This document shows, piece after piece, positions 10,684-23,581 of a DNA stretch of 64,000 bases. The DNA comes from Typha latifolia (taxonomy: Eukaryota; Streptophyta; Magnoliopsida; Poales; Typhaceae): the NCBI GenBank assembly GCA_019914945.1, contig CM034103.1:13916785-13980784 (forward strand). The letters are read 5' to 3'. The stretch's first letter is position 1. Every line of letters begins with the position of its first letter. A program made the position numbers and the translations under genes. The notes below the pieces were generated by a model. The model had not been told where the DNA came from and ran no database searches. It saw only the letters and a program-made list of their open reading frames with translations.

Positions 10684-13600
10684 ATAGGGATCCGATTTCT
10701 AGTGCCGCAAGTATTATGAGCAAGAAAACAAGAAAAATGATGGTTATGATAGGACTGAGTTTCAAGACTTTTGAATTGCAGAAAATGGAGAAAAGGATCC
10801 TAAATGATTTAAATAGAATATAATTGTGGTGTTTGTTTTGGAAATTTTAGGGAAGACATTGCATTCTTGCGGAGAATGTTAGGGTGCTAAAGAAAAAGTA
10901 GGAAGAAATATGGAATGACTGAATTGGACAATAGGAATGCGTCATAGAAAGAATGTAGACAGAAAGTAGTTGCAAGAGGGGATCCACAGAATAAGATGAT
11001 GCAAATGTTTTAGAATATTTTAGTGGATAAGAAAAGGCCAATGTAGATACGAGATATATAGTGATGAGAGAACAAACTGATTTTGCATGTTTGGAAGAAA
11101 CAGAAAAGACAGCAGTATCCAGAAGTACTTCAAGTTGTTTGGGGCAAAATAAAATGCAGGAATGGAAGGAATACCTGATGAAAAGTAGCTACTGTTTGTT
11201 ATGCGATATATGAGGGATAAGGATGCAGAATTAGGAAAAAGTATGAAAGTACTTGATTTAGACGTAAAGTTGGGAAAGAAAGATCCAAATAGAAATGTTG
11301 TTATTAATGGTTACATAACTTAAATTGATAACTCTGTGTCTATATATTTGGATAAAAAGGGAGGGAATTGGAATGTTAATTGCTGATTATGTCCTACTGT
11401 TGTGGATAGGTGAAGTTGGAAGGTTTCATATGATTTCAGAAATATATGAATTGATAGGAAAGGGCAGTTGTTATATACAACTAGAACCTCTTCTGATGAT
11501 TACTATCTTTAATACTGATTTTAATCCTGGTTAATCTAGTTAGGCATTCTTGTGTTTTTGTTGCCATTTAGAATTCTCCTTTTTCCTTTTATCTGTAATT
11601 GGAATAGGACTTGAGTTGTTTGGTTCTTGGTATGCGCATACAATAGGCAACTAGACTTTCTTTGAAATAGAAGGTAATAGATGAAATACTGCTAAATTTT
11701 TTCCTTCGATCATGGATCTTGACAATAAGTAGTAATCTTGCATACTTCAACATCATCTCATGGATCAGGACTTCACATTTTAATTCCAATTACCTTATCT
11801 TAACCTCTCTATACTCTCATTTTAAGAACCTCATTTCAAATTACCACGTTTCCATGCTGATTCTGATCCTGGTCAATATAACTAGGCATTTTGTGTTTCC
11901 ATCATATCATTATCCTTCTTTCTTCACTGCTATTAGTCTCTTGTTGCATTACATAGAATTTTGACTCCATTTATCTCAGACATATCTTCGTTTGACCAAA
12001 TTATATTAATAGATTGTCCATTGGTATATAGAGAAAGAATGCAGCTAGCTTCAGTTCCATCTTATTGTTTGTTACTTTAGACTCTTAGTAAAAGACCTTC
12101 ATCTCATCTTGATATCACTTTAATTACTATGCAAAAACTTAGTTTCTCAGTCAGCACTTCTAAATCCTGATCTTGAATAGTGATGTTAATCTATTCAATC
12201 CAATTATGCCTTCTTGGTTTCTATTGTATTTTAAGATTATCCTTTTTTTATCCTGTCTCGTTTTGTCATCTAGAACTAGGACCTTGAAATTGTCTCATGT
12301 ATCTTCATTGGGAAAAAATATTTTGATTCTTGACATATTGGACTGTCATGAAATAAAAAAATAATGCATTATATTTCATCTCATGGTCATGACCAGAGAT
12401 TTTAAAGTCGAAAACCTTCAGCTCATCTTGACCTCTATGTAGTTACTGTAAACTCAACCTTATTAATCCCGACCACAACTATGTATATTAATCCTGACCA
12501 CAACCATGTAAAGTGCTGATTCTAGTCCATGTTAATCTAATTAGGCTTCTTGTGTTTCTATTAAATCTTTCATTAACCTTCTTCATCTTCCCATTGGTAT
12601 GAGTCATGACATATCCACAGTTGCCAGGAATGGATGTATTGAGCCATGCAATGGGAGAGTAAAAAATCTATCGAACTGAGAAGGAGAAAGGACAAATAAT
12701 TTGATAAATGATACTTGAAGCTTTGGAGAAATGGCGAATTCACAAAAATCATAGAGTTGCTACCCAAACAACAAGATGAACTCGTTAGAGGATGGATGTT
12801 CATGAGGATTGGGAAGAAATGTGATTACAAAAGTTTAAATGTGAGGAGGCTCTATTTCAGATCTGGCTGACCTCCTAGTGCTGGGATTTTTGACATTTAA
12901 CCATCGCAATCAAGGGGATCATTTTCTAGTGCAAGAGTCACAAGGTTTGATAGTATCTTGAAGTATAAAGACAAGGAGAGTAAGAAATGATGCAACCGTG
13001 CAGATCCAGCTTCTAGTGGCACAAGTATCTAGAGCAAGGAAATTGGAAATAGATGGTTATGAAAGGGCTGAGTTCTGAAACTTTTGAATTGTAGAAGTTC
13101 ATAAATCTCAAGTTGATTAAAATAGCAAATATATGTTTCCAAATAGGAAGATGCCATAGGAAGTTGTAGAAAGTAGTTTGAGAGAGCAGATCAATATAAT
13201 AAGATTATTCAAATGTTTTGGAATATTGTAGCAACAAGAAAGACACAGGAGGATAGGAGATAGGGTGATGAAGAGAACAAGCTGATTTTGCATATCTGTG
13301 AGAAATAGAGAAGGCAGCAATATTGTGTTTTGACTTTTGACATCAATTTTTCTATCTTCTACCAAATGTTCTAATTCCTAGTACTCATGGTTCAGGACTT
13401 CACATTTTGAGTCCAAAAAACTTATCTTGACCTCTTTGTACTCATATAAGGACCTCATTGCAAATTAGCACTTCTTTGAGCTGATCAAAGCTATCTGTAA
13501 TCTTGAATACTGATGTTAATCTACTCAATCTATCTGTGCCTTTTTGACTTCCATTGTAATTTACGATTATTCCTTTTTATTTAATCGTGTCTCCTTTTGG

Positions 13601-16600
13601 TCATCTAGAACTACGACCTTGAATTTTGTCTCATATCTATCATCATTTGGCAACTAAAGAAATAATGCTTGCTGTGAAAGTGTGAATTAAATGTCATTGG
13701 ATGGTCATGACTTCGGAGTTCAGATTTCAAGGTTTAAAACCTTCATCTTATCTTGACCTCTATGTAGATAGTGTACAAAACCTAAGTTCACATCAGCCAT
13801 ATTAATCCGAATCACAACTATGTAAAATGCTGATTTTAATCCATGTTAATTTAATTAGCTTCTTGTATTTCTATCATAAATTGCCATCATAATACTGTAT
13901 ACAAATATAATTTCAAATCAGACCTATTTATCCCAATCACAACTATGTAAAGTGTAAACTGCTGATTTTAGTTCATGTTAGGCCTCCATGTGTTACTATT
14001 ATAATTTGCCACTATCCTTCATTTTTCCATCAGTATAGGTAATGAGATAGCCAATGTTCCCATTGAGAAATGGATGCACGAGTCATGCGGTATCCAGTGT
14101 TGGAAGGGATTAGAGCTAGAGGAACAAAGATGGGTGGATCAAGAAAAGAAAGTTGGGTATGGAAAATGAAAAGGTAGAAACGAAAAAGGTAAAGAAAAAA
14201 AAAATAGGAGAGGAGAAAGTTGAGTACGTGCTTACGGGAACTAAAATCTACGGAAGGAGAAGTAGAAGGATAAAGGAAAAAATTGGGTAAATGATACATG
14301 AATCTATGGAGAAATGGGGGAAATATTTACAAAAATCATAGAGTAGATGCCTAAAATTAATGAGAATAAATTTGTATTGACAAAGATGATATGGTTAAGA
14401 ATGATAGAAGCACGCTCACGAGGAATGGGAAGAATGGTGATTACAAAAGGCAGAACGTCTATTGCAGATTTGGCTGACCCCTAATGCAGGGATTTTGGAC
14501 ATTTTTTTATTGCAATCAAGGAGAGCATTTTCTAATGCAAGATGCATGAGGTTTTGTTAGTATCAAGGGTATAAAGGCGAGGACAGCAAGAGATGGAGTG
14601 GCCATGGGGGATCCAGTTTCTAGTGCCACAAGTATCAAGAGCAAGAACAGGAAAAAGGATGGTTATGATAGGTCTAAGTTTTGAAACTTTTGAATTGCAG
14701 AAAATGAGAAAAGGATCCTAAATGATTTAAATAGAAAATAATTGTGGGGTTTGTTTTGGAAGTTTAGCGAAGACATTGCAGAGAATGTCCGGGTGCTAAA
14801 GAAAAAGTAGGAAGACATATGGAATGACTGAACTGGAAAATAGGAATGTTTCATAGGAAGAATGTAGACAGAAAGTAGTTTCAAGAGGGAATCAACAGAA
14901 TAAGATGATGCAAATGTTTTGGAATATTGTAGTGGATAAGAAAAGGTCAATGTAGATATGAGATATGTTGATGATAGAACAAGCTGATTTTGCTTGTTTG
15001 GGAGAAACAGAAAAGGCAGCAGTGTTTAGAAGTACTTCAAGTTGTTCGAGGCAAAATAAAATGCAGGAATGGAAGGAATACCTGATGAAGAGTAGCTACT
15101 GTTTATTATGTGATAACATGCTATCTGAGGAATAGAGATGTAGAATTAAGAAAAAGTATGGAAGTGCTTGATTTCGATGTAAATATGTCAACTGGTGCAC
15201 CAAATAGAAATGGATGGAGAAAAGGATGCATATGACCTAGAATAGTTGGGGAAGAAAGATCCAATAGAAATGTTGTTATTAGTGGTTACATAAATTGATA
15301 AATTCTGTGTCTATATAGTTAGAAAAAAAAGGAGGAAATTTGGATATTAATTGCTGATTATGTCTAATGTTGTGAATGGGAAAAGTTGGAATTTCAGAAA
15401 TATAAGAATTGTTAGGAAAGGGCAGTTGTTATACAACTAGAACCTCTCTTGATGATTACTATCTTTAATGCTGATTTTAATCCTAGTCAATCTAATTAGG
15501 CATTCTTGTGTTACTGTCACAATTTAACATTCTCCTTTTTCCTGTAATCTCTGATTGGAATAGGACTTGAGAAGTTTGGTTCTTGATACATGCATGATAC
15601 AATAGCCAACTAGACTTTCTCTGAAATAGAAGGTAATAGATAAAATACTGCTAAATATTTTTCCTAGTCAATCTAATTAGGCATTCTTGTGTTACTGTCA
15701 CAATTTAACATTCTCCTTTTTCCTGTAATCTCTGATTGGAATAGGACTTGAGAAGTTTGGTTCTTGATACATGCATGATACAATAGCCAACTAGACTTTC
15801 GCTGAAATAGAAGGTAATAGATAAAATACTGCTAAATATTTTTCCTTTGATCATGGATCTTGACAATTAAGTAGTAAATCTTGCACACTTCAACATCATT
15901 TCATGGATCAGGACTTCAGATTTTAAGTCCAATTACCTTATGTTAACCTCTCTGCACTCTCTATTTAAGAACCTCATTTCAAATTTCCAGGTATCCATGC
16001 TGATTCTGATTCCAGTCACGTTTTTGTGTTTCCATCGTACTTGACCATTGTCCTTCCTTTGCTGTTCTTAGTCACTTGTTGCATTACCTAGAATTATGGC
16101 TCTTCATTTATCTCAGGCATATCTTTGTTTGACCAAGTTGTCTAAATACATTGTCTATTGGTATATAAAGAAATAATACAGCTTGCTTCAGTTTCATTTT
16201 ATTGTTCATACTTCAGATTTTTTGTAAAAAACCTTATCATCTTGATGTATCTTTAATAACTATGTAAGAACCTAGTTTCTCAGTCAGTACTTCTAAATCC
16301 TGATCTTGAATACTGATGTTAATCTATTCAATCTAATTACCTTCTTGGCTTCTATTGTAATAAGTCTTATGTTGATTAAAATAACAAATATCTTTTTCCA
16401 AATAGGAAGGTGTGATAGGAAGTTTAGAAAGTAGTTTGCGAAAATGGATCAATATAATAAGATGATTAAAATGTTTTGAATATTGTTGTGACAAGAAAGA
16501 CAAACGAGGATAAGAGATATGGTGAAGAGAGTACAAGCTTAATTTGCATGTCTGTGACAAAGGCAGCAGTATTGTGTTTTGACATCAATTTTTTATCTTC

Positions 16601-16640
16601 TACCAAATGTTCTAATTCCTAGTACTCATGTCACAGAGCA
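10684..16640. repeat. Nested tandem repeat array (right of Copia insertion)
   Basis: Large-unit anchors ('catttt.taatgcaag...', 'ccag(t/c)ttctagtg.cac') recur near 12,950 and 14,565. After the interrupted unit (10690-12950, about 2.3 kb) comes a shorter unit (12950-14565, about 1.6 kb) and a partial one (14565 to about 16640). The internal monomer phrase 'ctgatt...gttaatctaattaggc' recurs at about 11515, 11857, 12181 and 12516 (spacings 342, 324, 335), then near 13510, 13830, 15471, 16000 and 16312. The stretch 16360-16630 matches 13105-13385. No gene is supported; open frames are short and differ between copies. Confidence 0.78.
15481..15842. repeat. Recent 181-bp direct tandem duplication
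   Basis: 15481-15661 is repeated at 15662-15842 with an exact 181-bp period. I see only one difference in a direct read (ctttctctg versus ctttcgctg). This is far fresher than the surrounding degenerate repeats. Confidence 0.93.
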
Positions 16641-17539
16641 TGTGTTCTGATGTCAATTTGATCTGTAATTTTACTTCAACTATAAGGTTGTACTCAAGGC
16701 TTTGGAGTTTTGATGACTTGTTATATTCATTATCTTTTCTGAATGATACCTATTTGCCATATTGCGGATTTATCACTCAAAGCTTATGTACTAGGTGTAA
16801 TTCTATTAATCTTTATTCCGACTATATCTGTTATCAATTGATTGCACTTCTCTGTTTAATGTTGTGACCTGAATTTTACACCTCTATTTATTTCTGGATC
16901 CTTGATTCTATCTTGATGAATCTGTAGCTTTAGCTCATAAATGGTCCCAATTCCCAATTTTGTTTCTGTTACATTGATCTCAGTTATGCCTTTCTGCTAT
17001 GTTCATCCTCATATCAGATCTTTTTTATTCTTGATTTTTCTCATTCACAAGGATTTGTGCAAGTATGGAAGGAAAAATAGAATCATAGAAGAAGTGAAAT
17101 ATTACAGAGGAATGAAATTTGAAGAATAAGGTACCTTTGATGGAACTATAGCAGCTTTTTAATGAAGAGATACGTAAAAAGAAGTAAATCAAATGAAACC
17201 TTGGCAAGCCTTGATTCTGGATAGAACCGCTATGAGCTTCTACAAGGGGTATTAGAATTTAATCAAAGAAGATATGAGAGTTTATTTCAAGAGTTTTTCG
17301 GAGAATGTGGAGTTTTGCACATTAAATTGTGCTAATGATCTGTCATATACTAAAACAAACTATTGAGTAATTAGATGAGAAGGTGGAGAAAGGGTAGACT
17401 CATCTGCTGAGTTTTATGGAGGGACATGGAATTTTGGTACATTAAAATATGCTGTGATCTGTCTTAATATTAAAATAACTGTTGAGCTGAGAAGGTGGAG
17501 GAGAAAGTAGACTCATGAGTCTTCTTAGTTGTAGTTACA
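16641..17539. other. AT-rich sequence without recognised gene
   Basis: Short open frames only (79 codons at 16628-16867 and 62 codons at 16941-17129) with no family I recognise. The right part may be upstream sequence of the LINE remnant that follows. Confidence 0.4.
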
Positions 17540-18230
17540 AAATGATTAACTAGGATTAACAATAGGCTAAGAACGGTCATTGGAAAAATTATGGATGGTC
17601 CTATAATCCATACATAGTAGATTTATTTAGGATAGTATGGCGAATGCACGAGTTGCCATTATGAACAAAAAATAGAAAGTCTCCTACTAGCTGAACTTTG
17701 GAAAAGATTATGATAATGTGAGATGAGAATTCTTGGTGTAGTTCAATGTTTTTGGGAGGATGGTGAAGTTGAATTGTAAAGGTGATATTCACAGTATATA
17801 CTGCTCTAATAGTCAACGAGAAGATGAGAGAATATTCAAAAGCAAAAAGGGATTAAGATGAGGAGATTCTTTATTTCCTTGGAAGAAGCAAGGAGGGATG
17901 GATGGATTGGAGAAAATAGAGAAAATATTAGCCAGTTGGAAAGGGGAAAAAAAAAATCCTCGGAGGAAGAATTACATTTCCCTACTCTATATTTGGCTTG
18001 TATACTACTATGCCAACTTGGATTAGAAAGAGAATTGATAATGTGAGATTTCCCATTGGAAGGAAAGAAATGCAAATAGGGGGTATATGCATTGGCAGGT
18101 TTGATTATATAATCAATGAAAGAGGAGTTTGCTGGCTGAGGTATTATAGTTCCCTAGGACATGAATACTGCACTTTTAGCAAAATGTGAAGGCTTCTAGA
18201 TTCAAGTAATGAGATTTGAGGAAACAATAC
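17540..18230 (+). mobile_element. L1-type LINE reverse transcriptase remnant
   Basis: Conceptual translation across frame breaks shows successive landmarks of a plant non-LTR reverse transcriptase. NRLRTVIGKI lies near 17560-17590. Near 17675-17735 comes a block ending LNFGKDYDNVR-stop-EFL, which corresponds to the family's 'LDFEKAYD.V.W.FL' motif. GLR-stop-GDSLFP near 17850-17885 corresponds to GLRQGDPLSP. LEKIEKILASWKG follows near 17905, then MPTWIRKRIDNVRF near 18010-18050. The catalytic YADD region, expected between GLRQGD and the LEKIEK block, is absent, so the copy has an internal deletion as well as stops. Ends are not defined. Confidence 0.72.
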
Positions 18231-18746
18231 GATGAAATGGTTTTAGTTACAGAAGGTTGAGAAGATCAAACAGATTATCTTCTATCTGGAATGGGATTCT
18301 GCAGACAATGGTTGCATGGAGAGAGAAATTACGGATGCAAGATTAGCGTCACAATATAGAAACTTTTGAAATCAACATTTGTAGAAATAAAACGGTGGAA
18401 GATGTCATATGGAGAATAGGCAATGTTAAACGTAGTAATAGGAGGTTTAGAGCAATCCATTCGGTTTGCAGAAATCCTTCACTGGTCGCCCAATTTTTAT
18501 CTGATCAAATTGCGTTTCCGGTTTGATAACCAGCTTAGTGGTAAATTTACCAATGCGACCACCAGATCTTGTGTACTTTTGATAACTTTTTACAACCAAA
18601 GCAAGGGTTACAGCTTATTGAATCAACTCAGTTGAGAGTGACAGCCCTAGTTCCTGCGATACAAATTATTGGAAAATAATCCCCAGAAGAAGGGCTTTGC
18701 CCTCCTTAAGAAATTATTTTTGTTCATAAAGTGGAAAAGGAACAGT
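18231..18746. other. Intergenic, partly 3' UTR of the NDPK gene
   Basis: No coding sequence recognised. A 70-codon frame at 18423-18635 has no motif. The part next to 18747 is expected to be the 3' untranslated region of the minus-strand NDPK gene. Confidence 0.4.
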
Positions 18747-21700
18747 TCAGTTGACTCCATATATCCACTTCTCAGCATTCCCGGTGTAAGAAACTAACTC
18801 GCTAGGCTCAAACCAAAGAGCAATTTCATTTTTCGCTGTTTCGGGACCATCACTTCCATGAATGATATTTCTGCAACAAAATAAGGCAAACAACTCATCA
18901 AGAAATCATGGGATGAAACAATAGACTGGAAATATCAGCTAACTTGACAAGCCTAATTAGTGCTGGGCAGAGAGAAGCAGATTAATGGAAAAATATAGTA
19001 ATAACTGAATATGGGCAAATCGTGTAAACTAAACCAACAAATCTCTGTATAAATGTGTGTGTATACATAATAAATGTACACATACTCTTACTGGGGTCCT
19101 GAGAAAAGCATAATTGGAGTCATATGAAATTTAATTAAGCGTTCCAAAATATCATCTTGACAATAATGTTGGTGTAGTCTTAAATTATACCCTTCTAATG
19201 CAATAAAACAGGTTGACAAAGAAAATTCACGATAAAGCAAGTAGAGCATCTGATACCTTCCAACAACAACAGCAAGATCACCCCTGATTGTTCCTGGTTC
19301 AGATTTTTGTGGATCAGTGGAACCAATTAGTTTTCGACCGTACTTTATAACACCCTCCCCTTCCCAAACCTACACAAAAATAAAGAAAGAGATAGTATTG
19401 GATCTTTCTTTTTTCCAGCCCAACTGTTAGAAGGAAAAGAATCAGCGCCAGTGATCAGCTTACCATTGCAAGCACAGGAGCCGAGCTCAGAAAGTCACAT
19501 AGTCCACTAAAGAATGGCTTATCTTTAAGGCCATGGTAGTGTTTCTGTGCAAAGTCCTTGGAAGGAAGAACCAGCTTGATGGCCACAAGCTTATATCCCT
19601 TGCGCTCAAAACGTGATATAATTTCAGCAATCTGGAAAGAGAAAAGGTTATTATTATGGTTGTACAGACAGAACAAGAATAGAGCAATCAAAACTATTTA
19701 TTGGGGAGTTTTTTTTTTTTTCTCTTTGGTCCTCCCTTACATGACAGGAAGTAGTTTCATAAAGTCATGATATCATGTAAAACTTTCATGATGCGCCTAT
19801 AGAGTTTTAGCTTTAAGAAAAGTAGTGGTAAGAGATTAAGTGCCCAGGTGGCAAGAAGCATAATTTCTAGAAACTTCATTTTCTTATCTTATCTACTGTT
19901 ACAATCATGGATTATGTGTAGACACGACTGAACACCCAACTTTCTGTACTAGTGCGGTAGTGCCTAGTCTGTCAAAGAGAGGTGAATAATTTTGACATCA
20001 ACATGCTAATATTTTTCTTTTTCTGTGTAAACTTCAATTCAAAGATTACAAGCACATTTATGAGAAATCAACGTGCATTTTTCTTTTCTATTCTTTTCTC
20101 CAAAATTTTGTTTATTTGATATTTTCCTTGTCTCCGATTATGTGCCAGTCAAATCGGCTCATGTCCAACAGTAAGACTCGACGAATCAAGATTTTTTTTT
20201 TTTTTACTAAAGATCTCGAGTTCCACTAAACTTTTGCTCTCATGAATAGCTAAATTATTAAACGAAGCATCTCTACTACAAAGATACACTGGGAAAATAA
20301 TATTACCAATCCTCTCTGCAGTCCATCGGGCTTAATTGCAATGAAAGTGCGCTCTAGCTGAAAGCAGGAGAAAATCGTGATTTAGATGTGAAAGAATTTA
20401 ACTTTTAAGAATCTTTCATCAAAGTGATTAATTAATAAATAGTAAGTAGTACCTCAGCAGCATGTGCTTCCTGATCATGAAGCATGTAAACTGAAACCAA
20501 AAAGGAGAAGTATTGACTATTGAGAAGGTTGAAGGCAAGTAAGAAGCAACAGCAGGAATACTCAATAGAGATTGTCATTCCATATAAAAGCTTTTATTTC
20601 ATTCGTAACTTACTCCTAAAACTGTGCACAAGTAGCTTACTAGAAGGCCATATTACATCAGCCCCCAAAAAAGTGTCAGAATGGGCCTAAAACTGTGCAT
20701 TGGAAATATGTAAACTAATTGAACTAAGAAAGATAATGAAAGCATATCTGATAAAAAAATATACGAAAAGATGACAGAAATCAGAGCAGGTATACTCTTA
20801 TTCTGCAATTTCCATTGGATGCCACAAGAACAACATTTTCTACTGAGATCTTTTATATTCAATCATCATATATTATCCTTGAAGAATAACACTGTTTTCA
20901 TATTCCTCCATGAAAATTCTAAAACGCAAAAGGAGCAAATAAGCACACAATACGTTGTAAACATGTTGATATTCTTCATGAGATCATTTAAGAGTCTCAC
21001 TTCTTTACAAGATATCTGGCTTGAAAAACACAAAAGGAGAAGGGCAAATGTACTTTGGTTTTTTCGTTTTCAATTTGAACTTGGCAGCTTGGTTCGTGGA
21101 AGAAATCCAACTAGTGCAAACAAATACAGAAACATGCATTTCATTAACCAAGTAAATATCTGACAACTAAGATAACAACCTAACAATCTAATTAGATACT
21201 AATCATCTATTTTCATCACAAGGAAACCATAAAGCAGGTAATGTGGCTGATCCTTAGAGGCAAACCTGCAGCAGGAATGGCGAGAGCAGCAGACAACCAT
21301 CCACTTGGTCTATTTCTGTAGTCAGCTCTCTGGTAAGAAGAAAGTAGAGCTGGAAACTTTCCTCTGAAATTAGTCAATGCAGCAACTGCTGCACTTCGTC
21401 CTTCTACAAAAGAATCGCCAACTATTTAATTAACCTACAAACTAATATAACGTATATGTTGGAGTCACAAAATCCTACATTACCACGTGATAAGTTAACT
21501 CCCAAGAATATTATGGAACTGGAGTTCTCCAGCATGTCGATCATACTCAGATTCTTGGACAGTAGCAGAGAAGTACACTAGAGGTACTATCTGAACTAGA
21601 ACTAGTGGCAAATAACACCACCTTGACTATTTAAGGTTAGAAAATTACATAACTACATAGACCTCATCGTCGCATAAACAGATTATTGAGAATATATACA

Positions 21701-22337
21701 GAGCTACCAGATTACAAAATGAATGATTTAAAAGAATGTGAACAATAATAATAGGTATGTTGCAGCTTGACCAAAACCAATACATGGCATGACAAACCTT
21801 GCAGAAGAAGAATAGCTTAGATTAGTTGTCCTAGATCAATCAGAAAACACAACGCATGAGATACGAGATTAATAGAGTAATAATCATATAAATCAAATGA
21901 AAATATTAAATTGACGATTAAAAAAATCGAGCGCCAATCTATTTTATTTAAACAAAACCCCATGCAAAAAAGTCGACCAGAGAAACTTGATTTATTTTTA
22001 TGCTAGACTCCTCAAATAGAATAAGAAAAAAAAAATGTTACGTTTTTTTAATCAAACAGAATACGGCTAATTCCTTCAACAACAGCAACAAATATGGCAG
22101 TCTGATGCGAACGTTAGATAAAAGTAAAACGTCGGTATCGGGAGAGTAAGCTAAAGATTTCAGATCATGGAAACTAGATTTACCTCACCTCACAGTGCAA
22201 TCCAAGAAAGAAAACAATCTAAACTAAAACATCTAGTGAGCTTAGTACCACTCACCGAACGAAAGAGACGAGCCACGGGAGGCAGAGAGGAGAGCCCTCG
22301 CCGTCCTCGAGGCGGACCTATAGATCCAAGAGCTCAT
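18747..22337 (-). CDS. Nucleoside diphosphate kinase, organellar type III/IV
   Basis: Transfers the gamma phosphate from NTP to NDP through a phosphohistidine intermediate. Seven coding exons on the minus strand: 22337-22256, 21403-21266, 20490-20453, 20357-20307, 19631-19464, 19369-19257 and 18870-18747. All junctions are GT/AG and the frame closes to 237 residues, the usual length of plant organellar NDPK. Residues 1 to about 85 are a Ser/Arg/Ala-rich targeting presequence (starts [17 protein letters not shown]) with a short hydrophobic stretch before the core. The kinase core starts at [15 protein letters not shown], and the catalytic His is H201 in [10 protein letters not shown]. The C-terminus, EKWIYGVN, is typical of plant NDPK III/IV. 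The targeting class suggests mitochondrial intermembrane space and/or chloroplast, which is inference from the family. It stands alone on this strand, with repeat-rich DNA downstream. Confidence 0.95.
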
Positions 22338-23332
22338 CGTTTTGGTCGAATAGATTCGCTTCCTCTACTGCTCCTCCTCTTCCTAAGGTTTGCTTTGGTT
22401 TTGGGTTTCTTTTATGGGGGATATCTTAGGGTACGCAACGCGAGGTAGTGGATGGGGCCACTACTTTTGATAATTTTGCCCCTGACTTTTTGAGTTAAAA
22501 TACGGGTGATATTTGGGAGTCCATAAGGAATTTGACATAATACTAGGGGCTTTGAAGACTATCTCATCTAAGTGGTCCATTGTTCATCTAAGTGGTCCAT
22601 TGTTCTATTGCAGAAATGGCGGAGAAAGAATCGAATTCATATGAACGTTGCGCTGGTAAAAGAGAAGAAGCTGGAGGTGATCCTCTGCAGCCGTTGCCGC
22701 AGGAATTTCATGTAGATAGGGTATTTGGCAGATTGTAATAGGCAGTTTCTTATTACTTCAAATGCTTATATGGATGATTAGGCGTGCTAATCTAAGTTTG
22801 CACAGAGAGTTCATCCAATTTGCAGATAAGTCCATTTTGACATCCCACCCAGGATATTTGCGAAAAAAAAGAAGAAACCTTAGATTTTAATAACAGTAAA
22901 GTTAGGCTTTTAAAATTGAATACATTTATTTTTTATACACACATTTTGCACAAAACTTATTTTTTAAATTTTTATTTTTTTGGTTGTTGTTGCCACCAAT
23001 CTTATCTTTTCCTTTTATCTAAAATAATCCTGCATGATAAAGAAAGTCGCAGACATTAAACCTTGATCATATCCCTTGACCCTTTTCATCCTCCTCCCAT
23101 GATTCCATCCCTCCTTTGGCCCTTCTAATTGAATTGATCTAGATTTAATTTTAAACAAAAAAAAAAGGAAAAGAGAGGATTCATGTAAAGATAATTATAT
23201 ATCAGATCTAAGCAGCTAGAATTGAACAGGGTCAGTTTAGCATTAGTTTTCCTTGCAGAGCTATCAGGATTCTGGCAATGCAATGGAGTTGGACCTTCAT
23301 GGGATCATAGAGATTGCATAGAGCTAAATGCA

Positions 23333-23390
<58 letters not shown>

Positions 23391-23581
23391 AAAGAAAACT
23401 AAATACTAAACTTATGATTTTCTTGTCCTGTGTCTCCAATCTAAAATATGAGCATTTTTTATTGAAATCATATCTGGCTCTTCATTGGAATCTGCACACT
23501 CTTAACTGCACATCGATGTAAAAGAATTAATATACAAGGTTTATACCAATTTATGTACAACGATCATAAATCACACAATAG
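22338..23581. other. Intergenic between NDPK and PH genes
   Basis: Contains a perfect 20-bp tandem duplication ('catctaagtggtccattgtt', 22565-22604) and the 3' side of the PH gene. The open frame spanning the dinucleotide repeat is low complexity. No gene seen. Confidence 0.5.
23336..23386. repeat. (AG)n microsatellite, about 51 bp
   Basis: Uninterrupted AG dinucleotide run of about 25 units, followed by an A/G-rich tail. Likely polymorphic. Confidence 0.95.

Noticed and set aside
23222..23521. A 99-codon open frame with a long Arg-Glu repeat
   Set aside because: Created by the AG microsatellite; no conserved sequence on either side.
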